Positions 40,414 to 48,744 of a DNA stretch of 64,000 nucleotides are shown here, piece by piece. Under the pieces are notes generated by a model, which saw only the letters and a list, made by a program, of their open reading frames with translations, ran no database searches and was not told the origin of the DNA. This DNA comes from Paenibacillus phyllosphaerae (GTDB lineage: Bacteria; Bacillota; Bacilli; Paenibacillales; Paenibacillaceae), in the NCBI RefSeq assembly GCF_014192105.1, contig NZ_JACHXK010000007.1, forward strand, positions 248,001 through 312,000, given 5' to 3'. The first letter of the stretch is position 1, and each line of letters starts with the position of its first letter. Made by a program: the position numbers and the translations under genes.

Positions 40414-42540
40414 ATGAATGAACATAGACGCAGCAAGCTCCGCCGCAATGGACGCTCGCCTGTATTCGAGATGGGCATGTCCCGGCTTCGGGAGGAAACG
40501 GAGCAGCTGAAGAAGCTCCCTTATGTACCGTTCGCCGTCGCGATAGGGCAATGGACGCATGAGCATCATTGCCATGCGGATGGGTCGGCGCTCCGATTCG
40601 ATTGGGAGCAGCCGCTTCGGCATCTCTGCCCGGTCTGCGGCAAGGTCTATACCGGCGAACCGTTCGACGGCTGCTGGGTGTCGATCGCCCATAACCGGAT
40701 CGGCAAGGCGGTCTATTACGCCGCGCTCCTTTATACGATCGAACCGGATGCAGGCTTGCTGGAGATGGCCAAGAGCTGCTTGCTCGCATACGCCGAACAT
40801 TACGACAGCTACGAGGTGCATGGCAGCATCCCGTATAACGGTCCGGGGAAGCTGTTCGCGCAGACGCTCGACGAGGCGCATTGGATTCTCGATCTGGCCG
40901 CGGGCTTCGATCTGCTGGAAGAGCGTTTCACGCCGGAAGAAGCGGCAGGCGTTCGAAGCGGGTTGCTGAAGCCGTGCGCCGAATTCCTGATCGCGAATAA
41001 AGAAAATCAAATTCATAATCATGCCGTGCTCATTACCTCTGCGATCTGCACGTTGGGCATTCTGCTCGGGGACGAAGCGATTATCGCCGCCGGACACGAC
41101 TGGGAATACGGCTTGCGGGATCAAATGGACCGCGGCATTCTCGGCGACGGCTTCTGGTACGAAGGCAGCTTGTCATATCACTTCTATGCGCTGCGGGCGC
41201 TGCTCGGATTCGCGCTGGTTGCAGAGGGCTCGGCATGGTGCTTGAAGAACGATCCGCACCTGAAGTCGATGTTCGACTTCCCGCTTCACGTGCTCCTGCC
41301 CGGCGGCTGGATGCCTTCGCTCAACGATGCGGGCCCCGCTGATCGCATGACAGCCTATGCGCCGTATTACGAGGCGGCGCTGGATCTGTATGGCGACGAC
41401 CGCTACCGCGCGCTGCTGCAGGCGTCCTATACCGGCCGGGCATCAGCGGCACGGGATTCGCTCTATGCACTGCTATTCGGCGAAGAGGGAGTGCTGACCG
41501 ACGCCGATGATGCGGCCGAAGACAAGATGGAAGCACTCATGCGGCGTCCGTATTCTTCGGTTGCGAGCGGACTTACGAAGCTCACGCATCCCTCGGGCTG
41601 GCATGCGCTGATTAAGCACGGACCTTTCGGCGGCGAGCATGATCACCTGGACCAGCTAGGCATGCAGTTCGGTTATAACGGCAAGCCGGTCTTGACCGAT
41701 CCGGGGACGGCCGCCTATGGCGTGCCCGCCCACTACGGCTGGTTCAAGCATACGCTTGCCCACAATACGGTAAGCGTCGGGGGTTATGATCAACCTCCGC
41801 GAGACGGTCAGCTCATTCAGCGGCAGGATCGCAGCTGGGGGAGTTGGCTGGAGGTCGCGGTCGATTGGCAATCGCCCGATTACCGGATGAAAGGTCAGAT
41901 CATTCTCCCCGATGCCTACCGCAGCTGGGAACCTCGGCATTATGAGGGCGTATCGTTCCGCCGGATCATTGCGCTGGCGGACCATCTCGTTCTTGATATC
42001 GTGCTGGCAGAATCCGAGGCGGCACGGGTATTTTGCCATGCCCAGCATATGCAGGGGACGTGGGAGGCCGGCGGGAACGGCTGGGTGCCGAGCTCATTTG
42101 CCTTCGGTTCGATCGACGACCGCTGGCTGAATCGGCAGCGAGCACGGACGTCGCTTCCATCTGAGTCGTTCCGCTTGCGGAAGCCAGATAATGGGATGCT
42201 ACATGTGCACGGCTGGTGCTCGGTACCTTCCGTAATGACGGTAGCGGAGACATTGGATATTCCGATGACGGGTATACGTACGACGCTGATCAATGCCACG
42301 GAAGCCGTCCATGGCGCGATGTTCATATCTGCTTACGTTCACGAAGCAGATGAAGAAGGAGCCCGGCCAGCGGAGTCGGACCGCGAGAGGCTGCGTGTCC
42401 GGACTTCGACAGCCGGTACATGGCACATCGATGTCGAGTCAAGCAGCGGCAATCAGCGATTCACGCTGCAATGGGGAGCGGAAGCCGCGACTTTCTTACA
42501 AGCGGGAACGACGGAGGAGGAAGAACTGAATCATGGATAA
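40414..42540 (+). CDS. Heparinase II/III-family polysaccharide lyase
   Basis: Cytosolic protein of 708 residues without a signal peptide. It has an (alpha/alpha) toroid N-terminal part and, from about residue 385, a beta-sandwich (heparinase II/III-like) domain. A small metal-binding-type cluster CPVCGKVY with preceding HEHHCH (about 50-75) is like that in exolytic lyases of this superfamily (PL15/PL17-like). ENQIHNHAVLITSA, GSLSYHFYALRALL and FGGEHDHLDQLGMQF hold the Asn/His, Tyr and His residues expected at the active site. Such enzymes cleave uronic-acid glycosides by beta-elimination and release unsaturated sugars. The next gene (a KdgF-like cupin) handles exactly such products. It follows the importer permeases, so oligosaccharides are likely cut inside the cell. 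The polymer is not determined. Confidence 0.85.
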   Translation: MNEHRRSKLRRNGRSPVFEMGMSRLREETEQLKKLPYVPFAVAIGQWTHEHHCHADGSALRFDWEQPLRHLCPVCGKVYTGEPFDGCWVSIAHNRIGKAVYYAALLYTIEPDAGLLEMAKSCLLAYAEHYDSYEVHGSIPYNGPGKLFAQTLDEAHWILDLAAGFDLLEERFTPEEAAGVRSGLLKPCAEFLIANKENQIHNHAVLITSAICTLGILLGDEAIIAAGHDWEYGLRDQMDRGILGDGFWYEGSLSYHFYALRALLGFALVAEGSAWCLKNDPHLKSMFDFPLHVLLPGGWMPSLNDAGPADRMTAYAPYYEAALDLYGDDRYRALLQASYTGRASAARDSLYALLFGEEGVLTDADDAAEDKMEALMRRPYSSVASGLTKLTHPSGWHALIKHGPFGGEHDHLDQLGMQFGYNGKPVLTDPGTAAYGVPAHYGWFKHTLAHNTVSVGGYDQPPRDGQLIQRQDRSWGSWLEVAVDWQSPDYRMKGQIILPDAYRSWEPRHYEGVSFRRIIALADHLVLDIVLAESEAARVFCHAQHMQGTWEAGGNGWVPSSFAFGSIDDRWLNRQRARTSLPSESFRLRKPDNGMLHVHGWCSVPSVMTVAETLDIPMTGIRTTLINATEAVHGAMFISAYVHEADEEGARPAESDRERLRVRTSTAGTWHIDVESSSGNQRFTLQWGAEAATFLQAGTTEEEELNHG

Positions 42541-42871
42541 CGGACAATGGGAGCAGGCTGAGCCGGGCGTCCGGCGGCGGATATTCCGACCGGGGGCTTC
42601 GCTCATGATGATGGAGGTGCGCTTCGAGCCAGACGCGGAGGGCTGGGAGCATGAGCACCCGCACGAGCAGTTTACGTATTGCTTGCAAGGCAGCTTCGAA
42701 TTCCGGATCGACGGCACGGTCCATCTGCTGAAGCAGGGCGAAACGCTGTTCATTCCTAGCGGAGCGCGGCATGGCGTCAAGGCGCTGGAAGCGGGCGCGC
42801 TGCTCGATACGTTCACGCCGCTGCGGCTTGATTTGCTGGAACGGGCGGGCTGGATCGGTGGGCCGTCATGA
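42533..42871 (+). CDS. kdgF: KdgF-like cupin (unsaturated uronate ketonisation)
   Basis: Single-domain cupin of 112 residues. GVRRRIFRPGASLMMMEVRF, then HEHPHEQFTYCLQGSFEF with the metal-binding histidines and glutamine, LKQGETLFIPSGARHGVKAL with the last histidine, and LLDTFTPLRLDLL all follow the KdgF pattern. KdgF proteins convert 4,5-unsaturated monouronates from pectin or alginate lyases to open ketonised sugars. The gene overlaps the lyase stop by eight bases and its own stop overlaps the next start (ATGA), so the three are translated together. A paralogue lies at 63522. The symbol is by family resemblance. Confidence 0.8.
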   Translation: MDNGQWEQAEPGVRRRIFRPGASLMMMEVRFEPDAEGWEHEHPHEQFTYCLQGSFEFRIDGTVHLLKQGETLFIPSGARHGVKALEAGALLDTFTPLRLDLLERAGWIGGPS

Positions 42872-45369
42872 AGAAGGAACTTACGTTTCTCAGTTTCTGG
42901 GCGATCAACGACAGCCTTCACCTCGGCCGGCTCAATCGGCAGCTGGATGACATGCGCGCCGCCGGATTCGACGGCGTTGTGTTCCATCCGCGGCAGTATC
43001 CGGACGATCCGCCTTACTTAAGCGACTCGTATTTCTCCCTCGTCTCGGAAGTCATCCTGTACGCGAAGTCGATCGGGATGACGTTCTGGATCTACGACGA
43101 GAACGGCTGGCCGTCGGGCATCGCGGGCGGGGACGTGCTGCTGCGGCGGCCCGAATGCCGCTGCGAATGGATCGAATGGGAGGAACAGGAGGACGGAGGC
43201 AAAATTCGATTCGGCTCCAAGCAGGCCGTATCTTCCTTAGATGGGGAAGCAACCGCGCTGTTCCTTCAGCTTACCTATGATGGCTACCGAACTGGGTTGA
43301 CGCCAGAGGCATTCGGTCATGTAGCAGGCTTCTTCTCCGATGAAGTCGCCTTCCTCGACGGGCACGGGCTGACGCTGAAGACGGGCGCCATCCCATGGGA
43401 TGCGAGGGTTGTAGAACGTTACCGCTCCCGATTCGGAGGGGAGCTGCTTCCCCTTCTTCCGCTGCTGTTCACCCCTGGCGTAGACGCGGAACTCATCCGT
43501 GCGCGGTACTGGGAACTGCTGACCGATCTGCTCGCCGACAATTTCTACAGGCCGGTGGCCGACTGGTGCGCCAAGTACGGCAAGAAATTCACGGCGCATC
43601 TGAAAGCCGAGGAGCACCCTTATTTTCAATTGTCGTACAGCGGGTCGTGCCTGGAGATGCTGCGATTCGTAGAAACTCCTGCCGTCGATGCGCTCGAGCG
43701 TTATCCCGGCAACGACTATTACCCGAAGATTGCCCGCTCCGTTGCCATGCAGCAAGGGCGGGACGGTGCGCTGGCTGAAGTCATGGGCGGAGGCGGGTGG
43801 GGCGTCTCACCCGAGGCGTTCACCAACTATATGTTGTGGCTCGCGGGTCATGGCATCGAGACGTTCGTCGTCCACCTCAATCAGTATCGGCTCGGGACGC
43901 AGGCGATTCAGGATTGGCCGCCATCCATGCCCGGGCATATGACATGGCGCGGCGCATTCCCGTCGCTGCTCGACCGGATCAAGGAGACGGCAGCCCGGCA
44001 GCCTGACTTGGCCGCCGACCCCGAGCTCTTGATCGTCGTGCCGACGCGCGGCGTCATGGCCGGCTTCGTGCCTCGGGAGGCGATGGGCATGAACGAGCAC
44101 GACGGCTCGCAAGCGCCGGATACCGAAGCCGCAAGGCTCAGTCTTGCAGCTGTCCAGCTGGTCGAAGCGATTCATCGATCCGGCATTCATGCCGAGCTCA
44201 CCGAGGAGCGCACGCTCGAGCGGGAGGGAAGCGTGGAAGGCGGCAAGCTTTGCATCGGCCGCCGCGCTTACAGCCGCGTGTTATTCGCCGAAGGATGCCT
44301 GTGGTTCGATGAAGGGATTGCGGATCGTCTTATTACCAGCGGTATTGACGTACTGACGCCCTCTGATTGGCGGGAAGCGATGAAGGCCTGTGAGGAAGCT
44401 GCCGCCGGCGATACTGCCTATGCAACTGCAGATGCTGAAGCGGAATCAGTTAACCTAGCTGATGCCCTTTCCGAAGCGGTATCCGTGACGCAAGACGGCT
44501 GGACCATTCGCAAGCTCCCGCTGCGCAACCAGATGCCGCTCGAATGGGAGACGGCGGCCGATGGCCGGCTGACCGCTTCGATCCGATTGGATCAGTCTCT
44601 CATATGTACCGTTCCACTCAAGTTCTTCCTGCACGATCGAGTCGAGTCGCTCCTTGTGAACGGACGCCCGTTGACCCTTACGCCGGAAGGAGACGGATAC
44701 AGCGCATTATGGGCGGCCAGCGATGCCGATGGCAGTAACGACCTAGCAAGCAGCCACATCATGGAGCTGGTCGTGACGGCTGTCCCGGCTGCTGACGGAG
44801 AACCTTGTCCGGCTGCTTATGTACGAGGGAATTTCGTAGTCAACAGCCAGTCAGCGTGGACGGTTCGAGACGGACGCCAGCTGCAGACGGAGGGTCCATT
44901 CTTCCTTGGTCCGCAGGAATCCCCACCTGATTCGAGCAACTTAATCGCCGCCGGCTATCCGTTCTGCGATCATCCGGTTACGGCCGCGAAGAGCGTGTGG
45001 CTCCCGCGGCTAGAGACGGCTTGTTCATTACGGCTTACGGGGATCGCGGCCGACGCGGCATTCGTCTCCGTCGATGGACGGCCGATCGGCTGGTGCTGGG
45101 GACCGGACTGGGCGAGTGCTGTTCCGGCTGGGGCATATCGGGCTGGCGAGACGATCATCGAGGTGGAGCTCTATCCGAGTACGTTCAATGCATTCGGTCC
45201 ACATCGCCACGTGGACGGCGACCGGCACCTGGTCAGTCCAGATCAGTTCAAGGGGGTGAAGAATTTCGCGGACCGTCCGGATGCGCCGGATCATACGAAG
45301 AGTTCGCAATGGCATGCAATTCAATTGGGACTGTCCGGTCCCATCAAGATCATCGCGCCACCTATCTGA
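42868..45369 (+). CDS. GH106-like (alpha-L-rhamnosidase-type) glycoside hydrolase
   Basis: Cytosolic protein of 833 residues without a signal peptide. The N-terminal half looks like a TIM barrel: GFDGVVFHPRQYPDD, ILYAKSIGMTFWIYDENGWPSG, GFFSDEVAFLDG, KYGKKFTAHLKAEEHP and GHGIETFVVHLNQYRLG. The Tyr-Asp-Glu...Trp-Pro-Ser-Gly string and the Gly-His-Gly-Ile stretch recall GH106 alpha-L-rhamnosidases, but the protein is shorter than classical members. The last third is beta-rich. Its ATG overlaps the KdgF stop, so it belongs to the lyase operon and probably removes a sugar from imported oligosaccharides. Family call is by motif memory and is less certain than that of its neighbours; it could be a distinct, unassigned glycosidase family. 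Confidence 0.6.
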   Translation: MKKELTFLSFWAINDSLHLGRLNRQLDDMRAAGFDGVVFHPRQYPDDPPYLSDSYFSLVSEVILYAKSIGMTFWIYDENGWPSGIAGGDVLLRRPECRCEWIEWEEQEDGGKIRFGSKQAVSSLDGEATALFLQLTYDGYRTGLTPEAFGHVAGFFSDEVAFLDGHGLTLKTGAIPWDARVVERYRSRFGGELLPLLPLLFTPGVDAELIRARYWELLTDLLADNFYRPVADWCAKYGKKFTAHLKAEEHPYFQLSYSGSCLEMLRFVETPAVDALERYPGNDYYPKIARSVAMQQGRDGALAEVMGGGGWGVSPEAFTNYMLWLAGHGIETFVVHLNQYRLGTQAIQDWPPSMPGHMTWRGAFPSLLDRIKETAARQPDLAADPELLIVVPTRGVMAGFVPREAMGMNEHDGSQAPDTEAARLSLAAVQLVEAIHRSGIHAELTEERTLEREGSVEGGKLCIGRRAYSRVLFAEGCLWFDEGIADRLITSGIDVLTPSDWREAMKACEEAAAGDTAYATADAEAESVNLADALSEAVSVTQDGWTIRKLPLRNQMPLEWETAADGRLTASIRLDQSLICTVPLKFFLHDRVESLLVNGRPLTLTPEGDGYSALWAASDADGSNDLASSHIMELVVTAVPAADGEPCPAAYVRGNFVVNSQSAWTVRDGRQLQTEGPFFLGPQESPPDSSNLIAAGYPFCDHPVTAAKSVWLPRLETACSLRLTGIAADAAFVSVDGRPIGWCWGPDWASAVPAGAYRAGETIIEVELYPSTFNAFGPHRHVDGDRHLVSPDQFKGVKNFADRPDAPDHTKSSQWHAIQLGLSGPIKIIAPPI

Positions 45370-45389
45370 GCAAAGGCTGGTGAACGAAT

Positions 45390-47918
45390 ATGGTACATGC
45401 ACAATGGAAGCGTTTGGGGATCGCTCTGGTCCTATTCTGGGTATCGGTAGCCGGCATCATCCCGCCCAAGGCGGAAGCCGTCGGAATATCGCCCACCCAA
45501 CAAGTTACGCCGACTTCGGAGGCCGCCGCGCTCGCGGCCGCCTCGCTGTCGATCTATCCGCGTCCGTCCATATACAACGCCTCAACCTCCTATGAATTGA
45601 AAGCGAATACATTGTCTGTGCCCGTCATTAGTTATGCGCAATACGATTACGCGCACTTCTCCGTAGGCGGTCAGGTGACGCTGGAAGTGACGGCGCTCGG
45701 CCAGACGGCGATTACCTCCTATACGATCAGCCCGAAGAAGTGGAATATTCCGGCGTCGAAGAGCGGCAATAAGCTAACCTTCACGCTAGCGAGCGACGAA
45801 TACCTCATCGTGAAGATCGACAGCAAGAAAGAGCTCATCATCGCTGCAGATCCCCCGGAGACGGATCAGCCGTCCGCTTCGGGCGCAGGGATCTATAACG
45901 TGACGTCAGCCGGCTATGCGGCCGATCCGTCGGGCGTCGCGATGTCTACCGGCGCGATTCAGCAGGCGATCCATGATGCCTCCGCGTATGCAGGCGGGCA
46001 AGGGATCGTCTATATCCCGCCGGGCGTGTACCGGGTCGGCAACTTGGAGCTTCCAAGCGACGTAGCCGTCTATCTGGCCGGAGGCGCGGTGCTCCGTTTC
46101 ACCGGCGTGCCGCAGGATTATACCGCGCATTGGCATAAGAATTCCCAGGACCGCGACATTACGTGGTGGATCTATACGCAGCCCGGATCGACGAACATCA
46201 AGCTATACGGCCGGGGGACGCTCGATGGGAATGGCAAATACGCGGTCGATACCTATGACTTTGCCAACAACATTCTCGTGCCGATCGGCACATCGCACTT
46301 CTCGCTGGATGGCCTGATCATCCGCGATTCCGGATCGTGGGCCGTCACGCCTGCGCGTTCCGATCATTTGACCTTCACGAACATGAAACTGTTCAACCGG
46401 CTCGATATGGGCGAGAACGACGGCATCGACATCAACGAATCGCAGGACGTGACGGTCACGAACGCGATCGGGATCGCGCTCGACGATCCTTTCTCCACGA
46501 AGACGTGGGATCAGACGGTGGATATCAGCCTCAGCTGGCCGGGAGCGCCGGAGCCGAATACGCGCATCGTATTCGACGATCTGCTCGCGTGGACGTACTG
46601 CTATGCGTTCAAGGTCGGGCAGGGCGTCCGCCAGAATCAGAGCGAGATTACTTTCCGCAACGGCGTCGTCTATAACGCTTCGGTCGGGTTCGGGATCGAC
46701 CATAAGTATGGCTCAGGCGCGATTACCGGCGTCACGTTCGAGAACATCGACGTGGAGCAGATCGGCACTTGGCTCGGTCCGCTTCGCTCTTGGTCGGATT
46801 TCGTCATCGCCGGTGCCGACGGATTCGGCGGCGGTCCGATCAATACGCTCACGCTGCGCAACATCAATGTCCGGGATAAAGGACAGAGCGCGGCCAGGCT
46901 GAGAGGCTATAGCGACTCCGTCAAGATCCAGAACGTGACGCTCGACCGGGTCTACATGCCGGGGAGCAGCTCGCCCGCGCAGACACTGGCCGAGATGAAC
47001 ATCCTAAGCCGCGCGTATCATACGCCGGTGACCATTCTTCCGGTGCAGGCGCCCGAACCGGTGCAGCGGGTCAATCTCGCAGCGGGGAAACTGGCGACGG
47101 CCTCTTCCTCGAAGGCCGATCCGAGTTTGTCGGTCGACGGCAATCTGTCCACGCGCTGGGGTTCCAATTATACGGATAATGAATGGTACAGCGTTGATCT
47201 CGGTTCCGCGGCTCGGCTCGATGGGGTTAAAATGTATTGGGAAGTCGCCTACGGCAAGAACTACACGATTCAGACATCCCTGAACGGAACAAATTGGACG
47301 ACGGTCTACAGCACGACCGCAGGCGACGGAGGTACGGACGATATCGCATTCGCACCAATTAATGCCCGGTATGTCAGGATGAACGGGACGCTGCGAGGAT
47401 CCATCTACGGCTATTCGATCTGGGAATTCGAAGTCTATGGCGAGACATCGAACCTGGCTGCAGGCGCGAGCGTATCCGCTTCAAGCTCCGTCGAGAACAG
47501 CAATTGGTCCACCGTGCGGGCGGTCGACGGTCAACGCAGCTCGGTTGCGGGTTCGATGGGCTGGACGAGTAACAATAGTTTAACGGTCGATCATACCGAG
47601 TCGGTCACGCTGGATCTTGGTTCGGCGAAGGGAGTAGGGCGGGTCGACCTGTATCCGCGGAACGATGCGGGGAACGTCGGACAGAATTTCCCGGTCGATT
47701 TCATCATCCGCACGTCGACGGATAACGTGAATTGGACGACGGTGAAGACGGTGACGAATTACGCGCAGCCGGGCAATACCGTGCAGCACTTCGACTTCAA
47801 CGCGTCCTCGGCCCGATGGATTCGCATCGAGGGAACGAAGCTGCGCGCCAATCCGACCGATGCCAACCGTTACCGGATGGCTTTCGCCGAGATTGAAGTG
47901 TACAAATCGGCACAATAG
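45390..47918 (+). CDS. Secreted GH28-like beta-helix glycosidase with two F5/8-type (CBM32-like) domains
   Basis: Exported protein of 842 residues: signal peptide to about 30 (PPKAEAV), a beta-sandwich (about 50-155), a right-handed parallel beta-helix (about 165-555) and two discoidin/CBM32-like domains (about 567-690 and 692-840). Helix residues N343-D-G-I-D347 and D365-D366 sit where GH28 polygalacturonases have NTDGIDI and DD; the later GHG and RIK motifs are not obvious, so the active site may differ. GH28-like enzymes cut pectic or rhamnogalacturonan linkages. It is the last gene of the lyase operon, 21 bases after the GH106-like gene, and the only secreted enzyme in it, so it likely makes the oligosaccharides that are imported. 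The ribosome site (AAAGGCTGGTG) is weak. Confidence 0.8.
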   Translation: MVHAQWKRLGIALVLFWVSVAGIIPPKAEAVGISPTQQVTPTSEAAALAAASLSIYPRPSIYNASTSYELKANTLSVPVISYAQYDYAHFSVGGQVTLEVTALGQTAITSYTISPKKWNIPASKSGNKLTFTLASDEYLIVKIDSKKELIIAADPPETDQPSASGAGIYNVTSAGYAADPSGVAMSTGAIQQAIHDASAYAGGQGIVYIPPGVYRVGNLELPSDVAVYLAGGAVLRFTGVPQDYTAHWHKNSQDRDITWWIYTQPGSTNIKLYGRGTLDGNGKYAVDTYDFANNILVPIGTSHFSLDGLIIRDSGSWAVTPARSDHLTFTNMKLFNRLDMGENDGIDINESQDVTVTNAIGIALDDPFSTKTWDQTVDISLSWPGAPEPNTRIVFDDLLAWTYCYAFKVGQGVRQNQSEITFRNGVVYNASVGFGIDHKYGSGAITGVTFENIDVEQIGTWLGPLRSWSDFVIAGADGFGGGPINTLTLRNINVRDKGQSAARLRGYSDSVKIQNVTLDRVYMPGSSSPAQTLAEMNILSRAYHTPVTILPVQAPEPVQRVNLAAGKLATASSSKADPSLSVDGNLSTRWGSNYTDNEWYSVDLGSAARLDGVKMYWEVAYGKNYTIQTSLNGTNWTTVYSTTAGDGGTDDIAFAPINARYVRMNGTLRGSIYGYSIWEFEVYGETSNLAAGASVSASSSVENSNWSTVRAVDGQRSSVAGSMGWTSNNSLTVDHTESVTLDLGSAKGVGRVDLYPRNDAGNVGQNFPVDFIIRTSTDNVNWTTVKTVTNYAQPGNTVQHFDFNASSARWIRIEGTKLRANPTDANRYRMAFAEIEVYKSAQ

Positions 47919-47945
47919 AAGCCTCGCAGTCAGCTAGCAAAATGC

Positions 47946-47985
47946 GATGGCGTCACCGGGACATCTTCCGGTGACGCCATTCGTT
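47946..47985. terminator. Terminator between the lyase operon and the convergent two-component operon
   Basis: ATGGCGTCACCGG (47947-47959) and CCGGTGACGCCAT (47968-47980) form a perfect 13-base stem around GACATCTT, followed on the plus strand by TCGTTTT. It lies between convergent genes. Confidence 0.88.
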
Positions 47986-48023
47986 TTCAGTCAATATTTT
48001 CTCCATACGCAGAATCCACGCCT

Positions 48024-48734
48024 TCAACCATCCCCGAGCGACAGCTTCCCTTTGCGCTGCGCCAGGATCTGCGGAATATGCAGCTCGCGCAGGACCGGCA
48101 CGATCTCTTGGACGCTGCTCCGGTTGAATTTCTTCAGAATGCTGTTGATCTGCGATTTGAGCGTGGAAGGCTCGACGTGGCGCAGCTTGCAGATTTCCTG
48201 CCTTGTGTAATCCTTCATGAGCAGATCCAGCACCTCGAGTTCCGTCGGCGTCAGCTGCGTCAGAATGAAGAAATTGTGCAGCAGGCTGTCTTCCGCGGTC
48301 TTGATCCGCTTGAACTCCCTCGTAATCTTGCCGGCAATGTTCGCATGCAGGGAAGGCTGGTCGTAGTAGGCATCCTTGATCGCCTGCACGATCGCCTCGG
48401 CGGGCATGTTCTTGAGCAGATAATTCGTCGCGCCCAGCTCGAAAGCGCGGAAGACGGTCTCGTCCGTTTCGCATACCGTCAGCATGACGATTTTGATCTG
48501 GGGCATATAGGTCAAGATTTCGGACGTGGCCCGAAGGCCGGCCTGCTTGTCCTCCAGCTCGATGTCCATCAGGATGATATCCGGCTTGTGGAGGGCGGCG
48601 AGCATCGTCCCTTCATAACCGCTCGCGGCGGTGCCGACGAACTCGATTTCCTTATCTTTGGACAGAATCATCTGATATCGCTTACAAATTAACGGATCAT
48701 CCTCGACAATAAGAACCTTGATTGGCGTGCTCAT
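48024..48734 (-). CDS. NarL/CitB-type response regulator
   Basis: Response regulator of 236 residues, different in type from the YesN proteins. The receiver (1-120) starts KVLIVEDDP, with phosphoacceptor Asp57 (ILMDIEL) and Lys in YLLKNMP. The C-terminal DNA-binding domain (about 155-215) is LuxR/CitT-like: LTPTELEVLDLLMKDYTRQEI then VEPSTLKSQINSILKKF. It starts ten bases after the kinase gene on the same strand with AAGGTGATGAAG in front. The pair is divergent from a CUT1 importer plus GH5 gene, which it probably activates; a shared 9-base motif lies at both divergent promoters. Confidence 0.88.
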   Translation of the reverse strand: MSTPIKVLIVEDDPLICKRYQMILSKDKEIEFVGTAASGYEGTMLAALHKPDIILMDIELEDKQAGLRATSEILTYMPQIKIVMLTVCETDETVFRAFELGATNYLLKNMPAEAIVQAIKDAYYDQPSLHANIAGKITREFKRIKTAEDSLLHNFFILTQLTPTELEVLDLLMKDYTRQEICKLRHVEPSTLKSQINSILKKFNRSSVQEIVPVLRELHIPQILAQRKGKLSLGDG

Positions 48735-48744
48735 GCTGTCTTCA

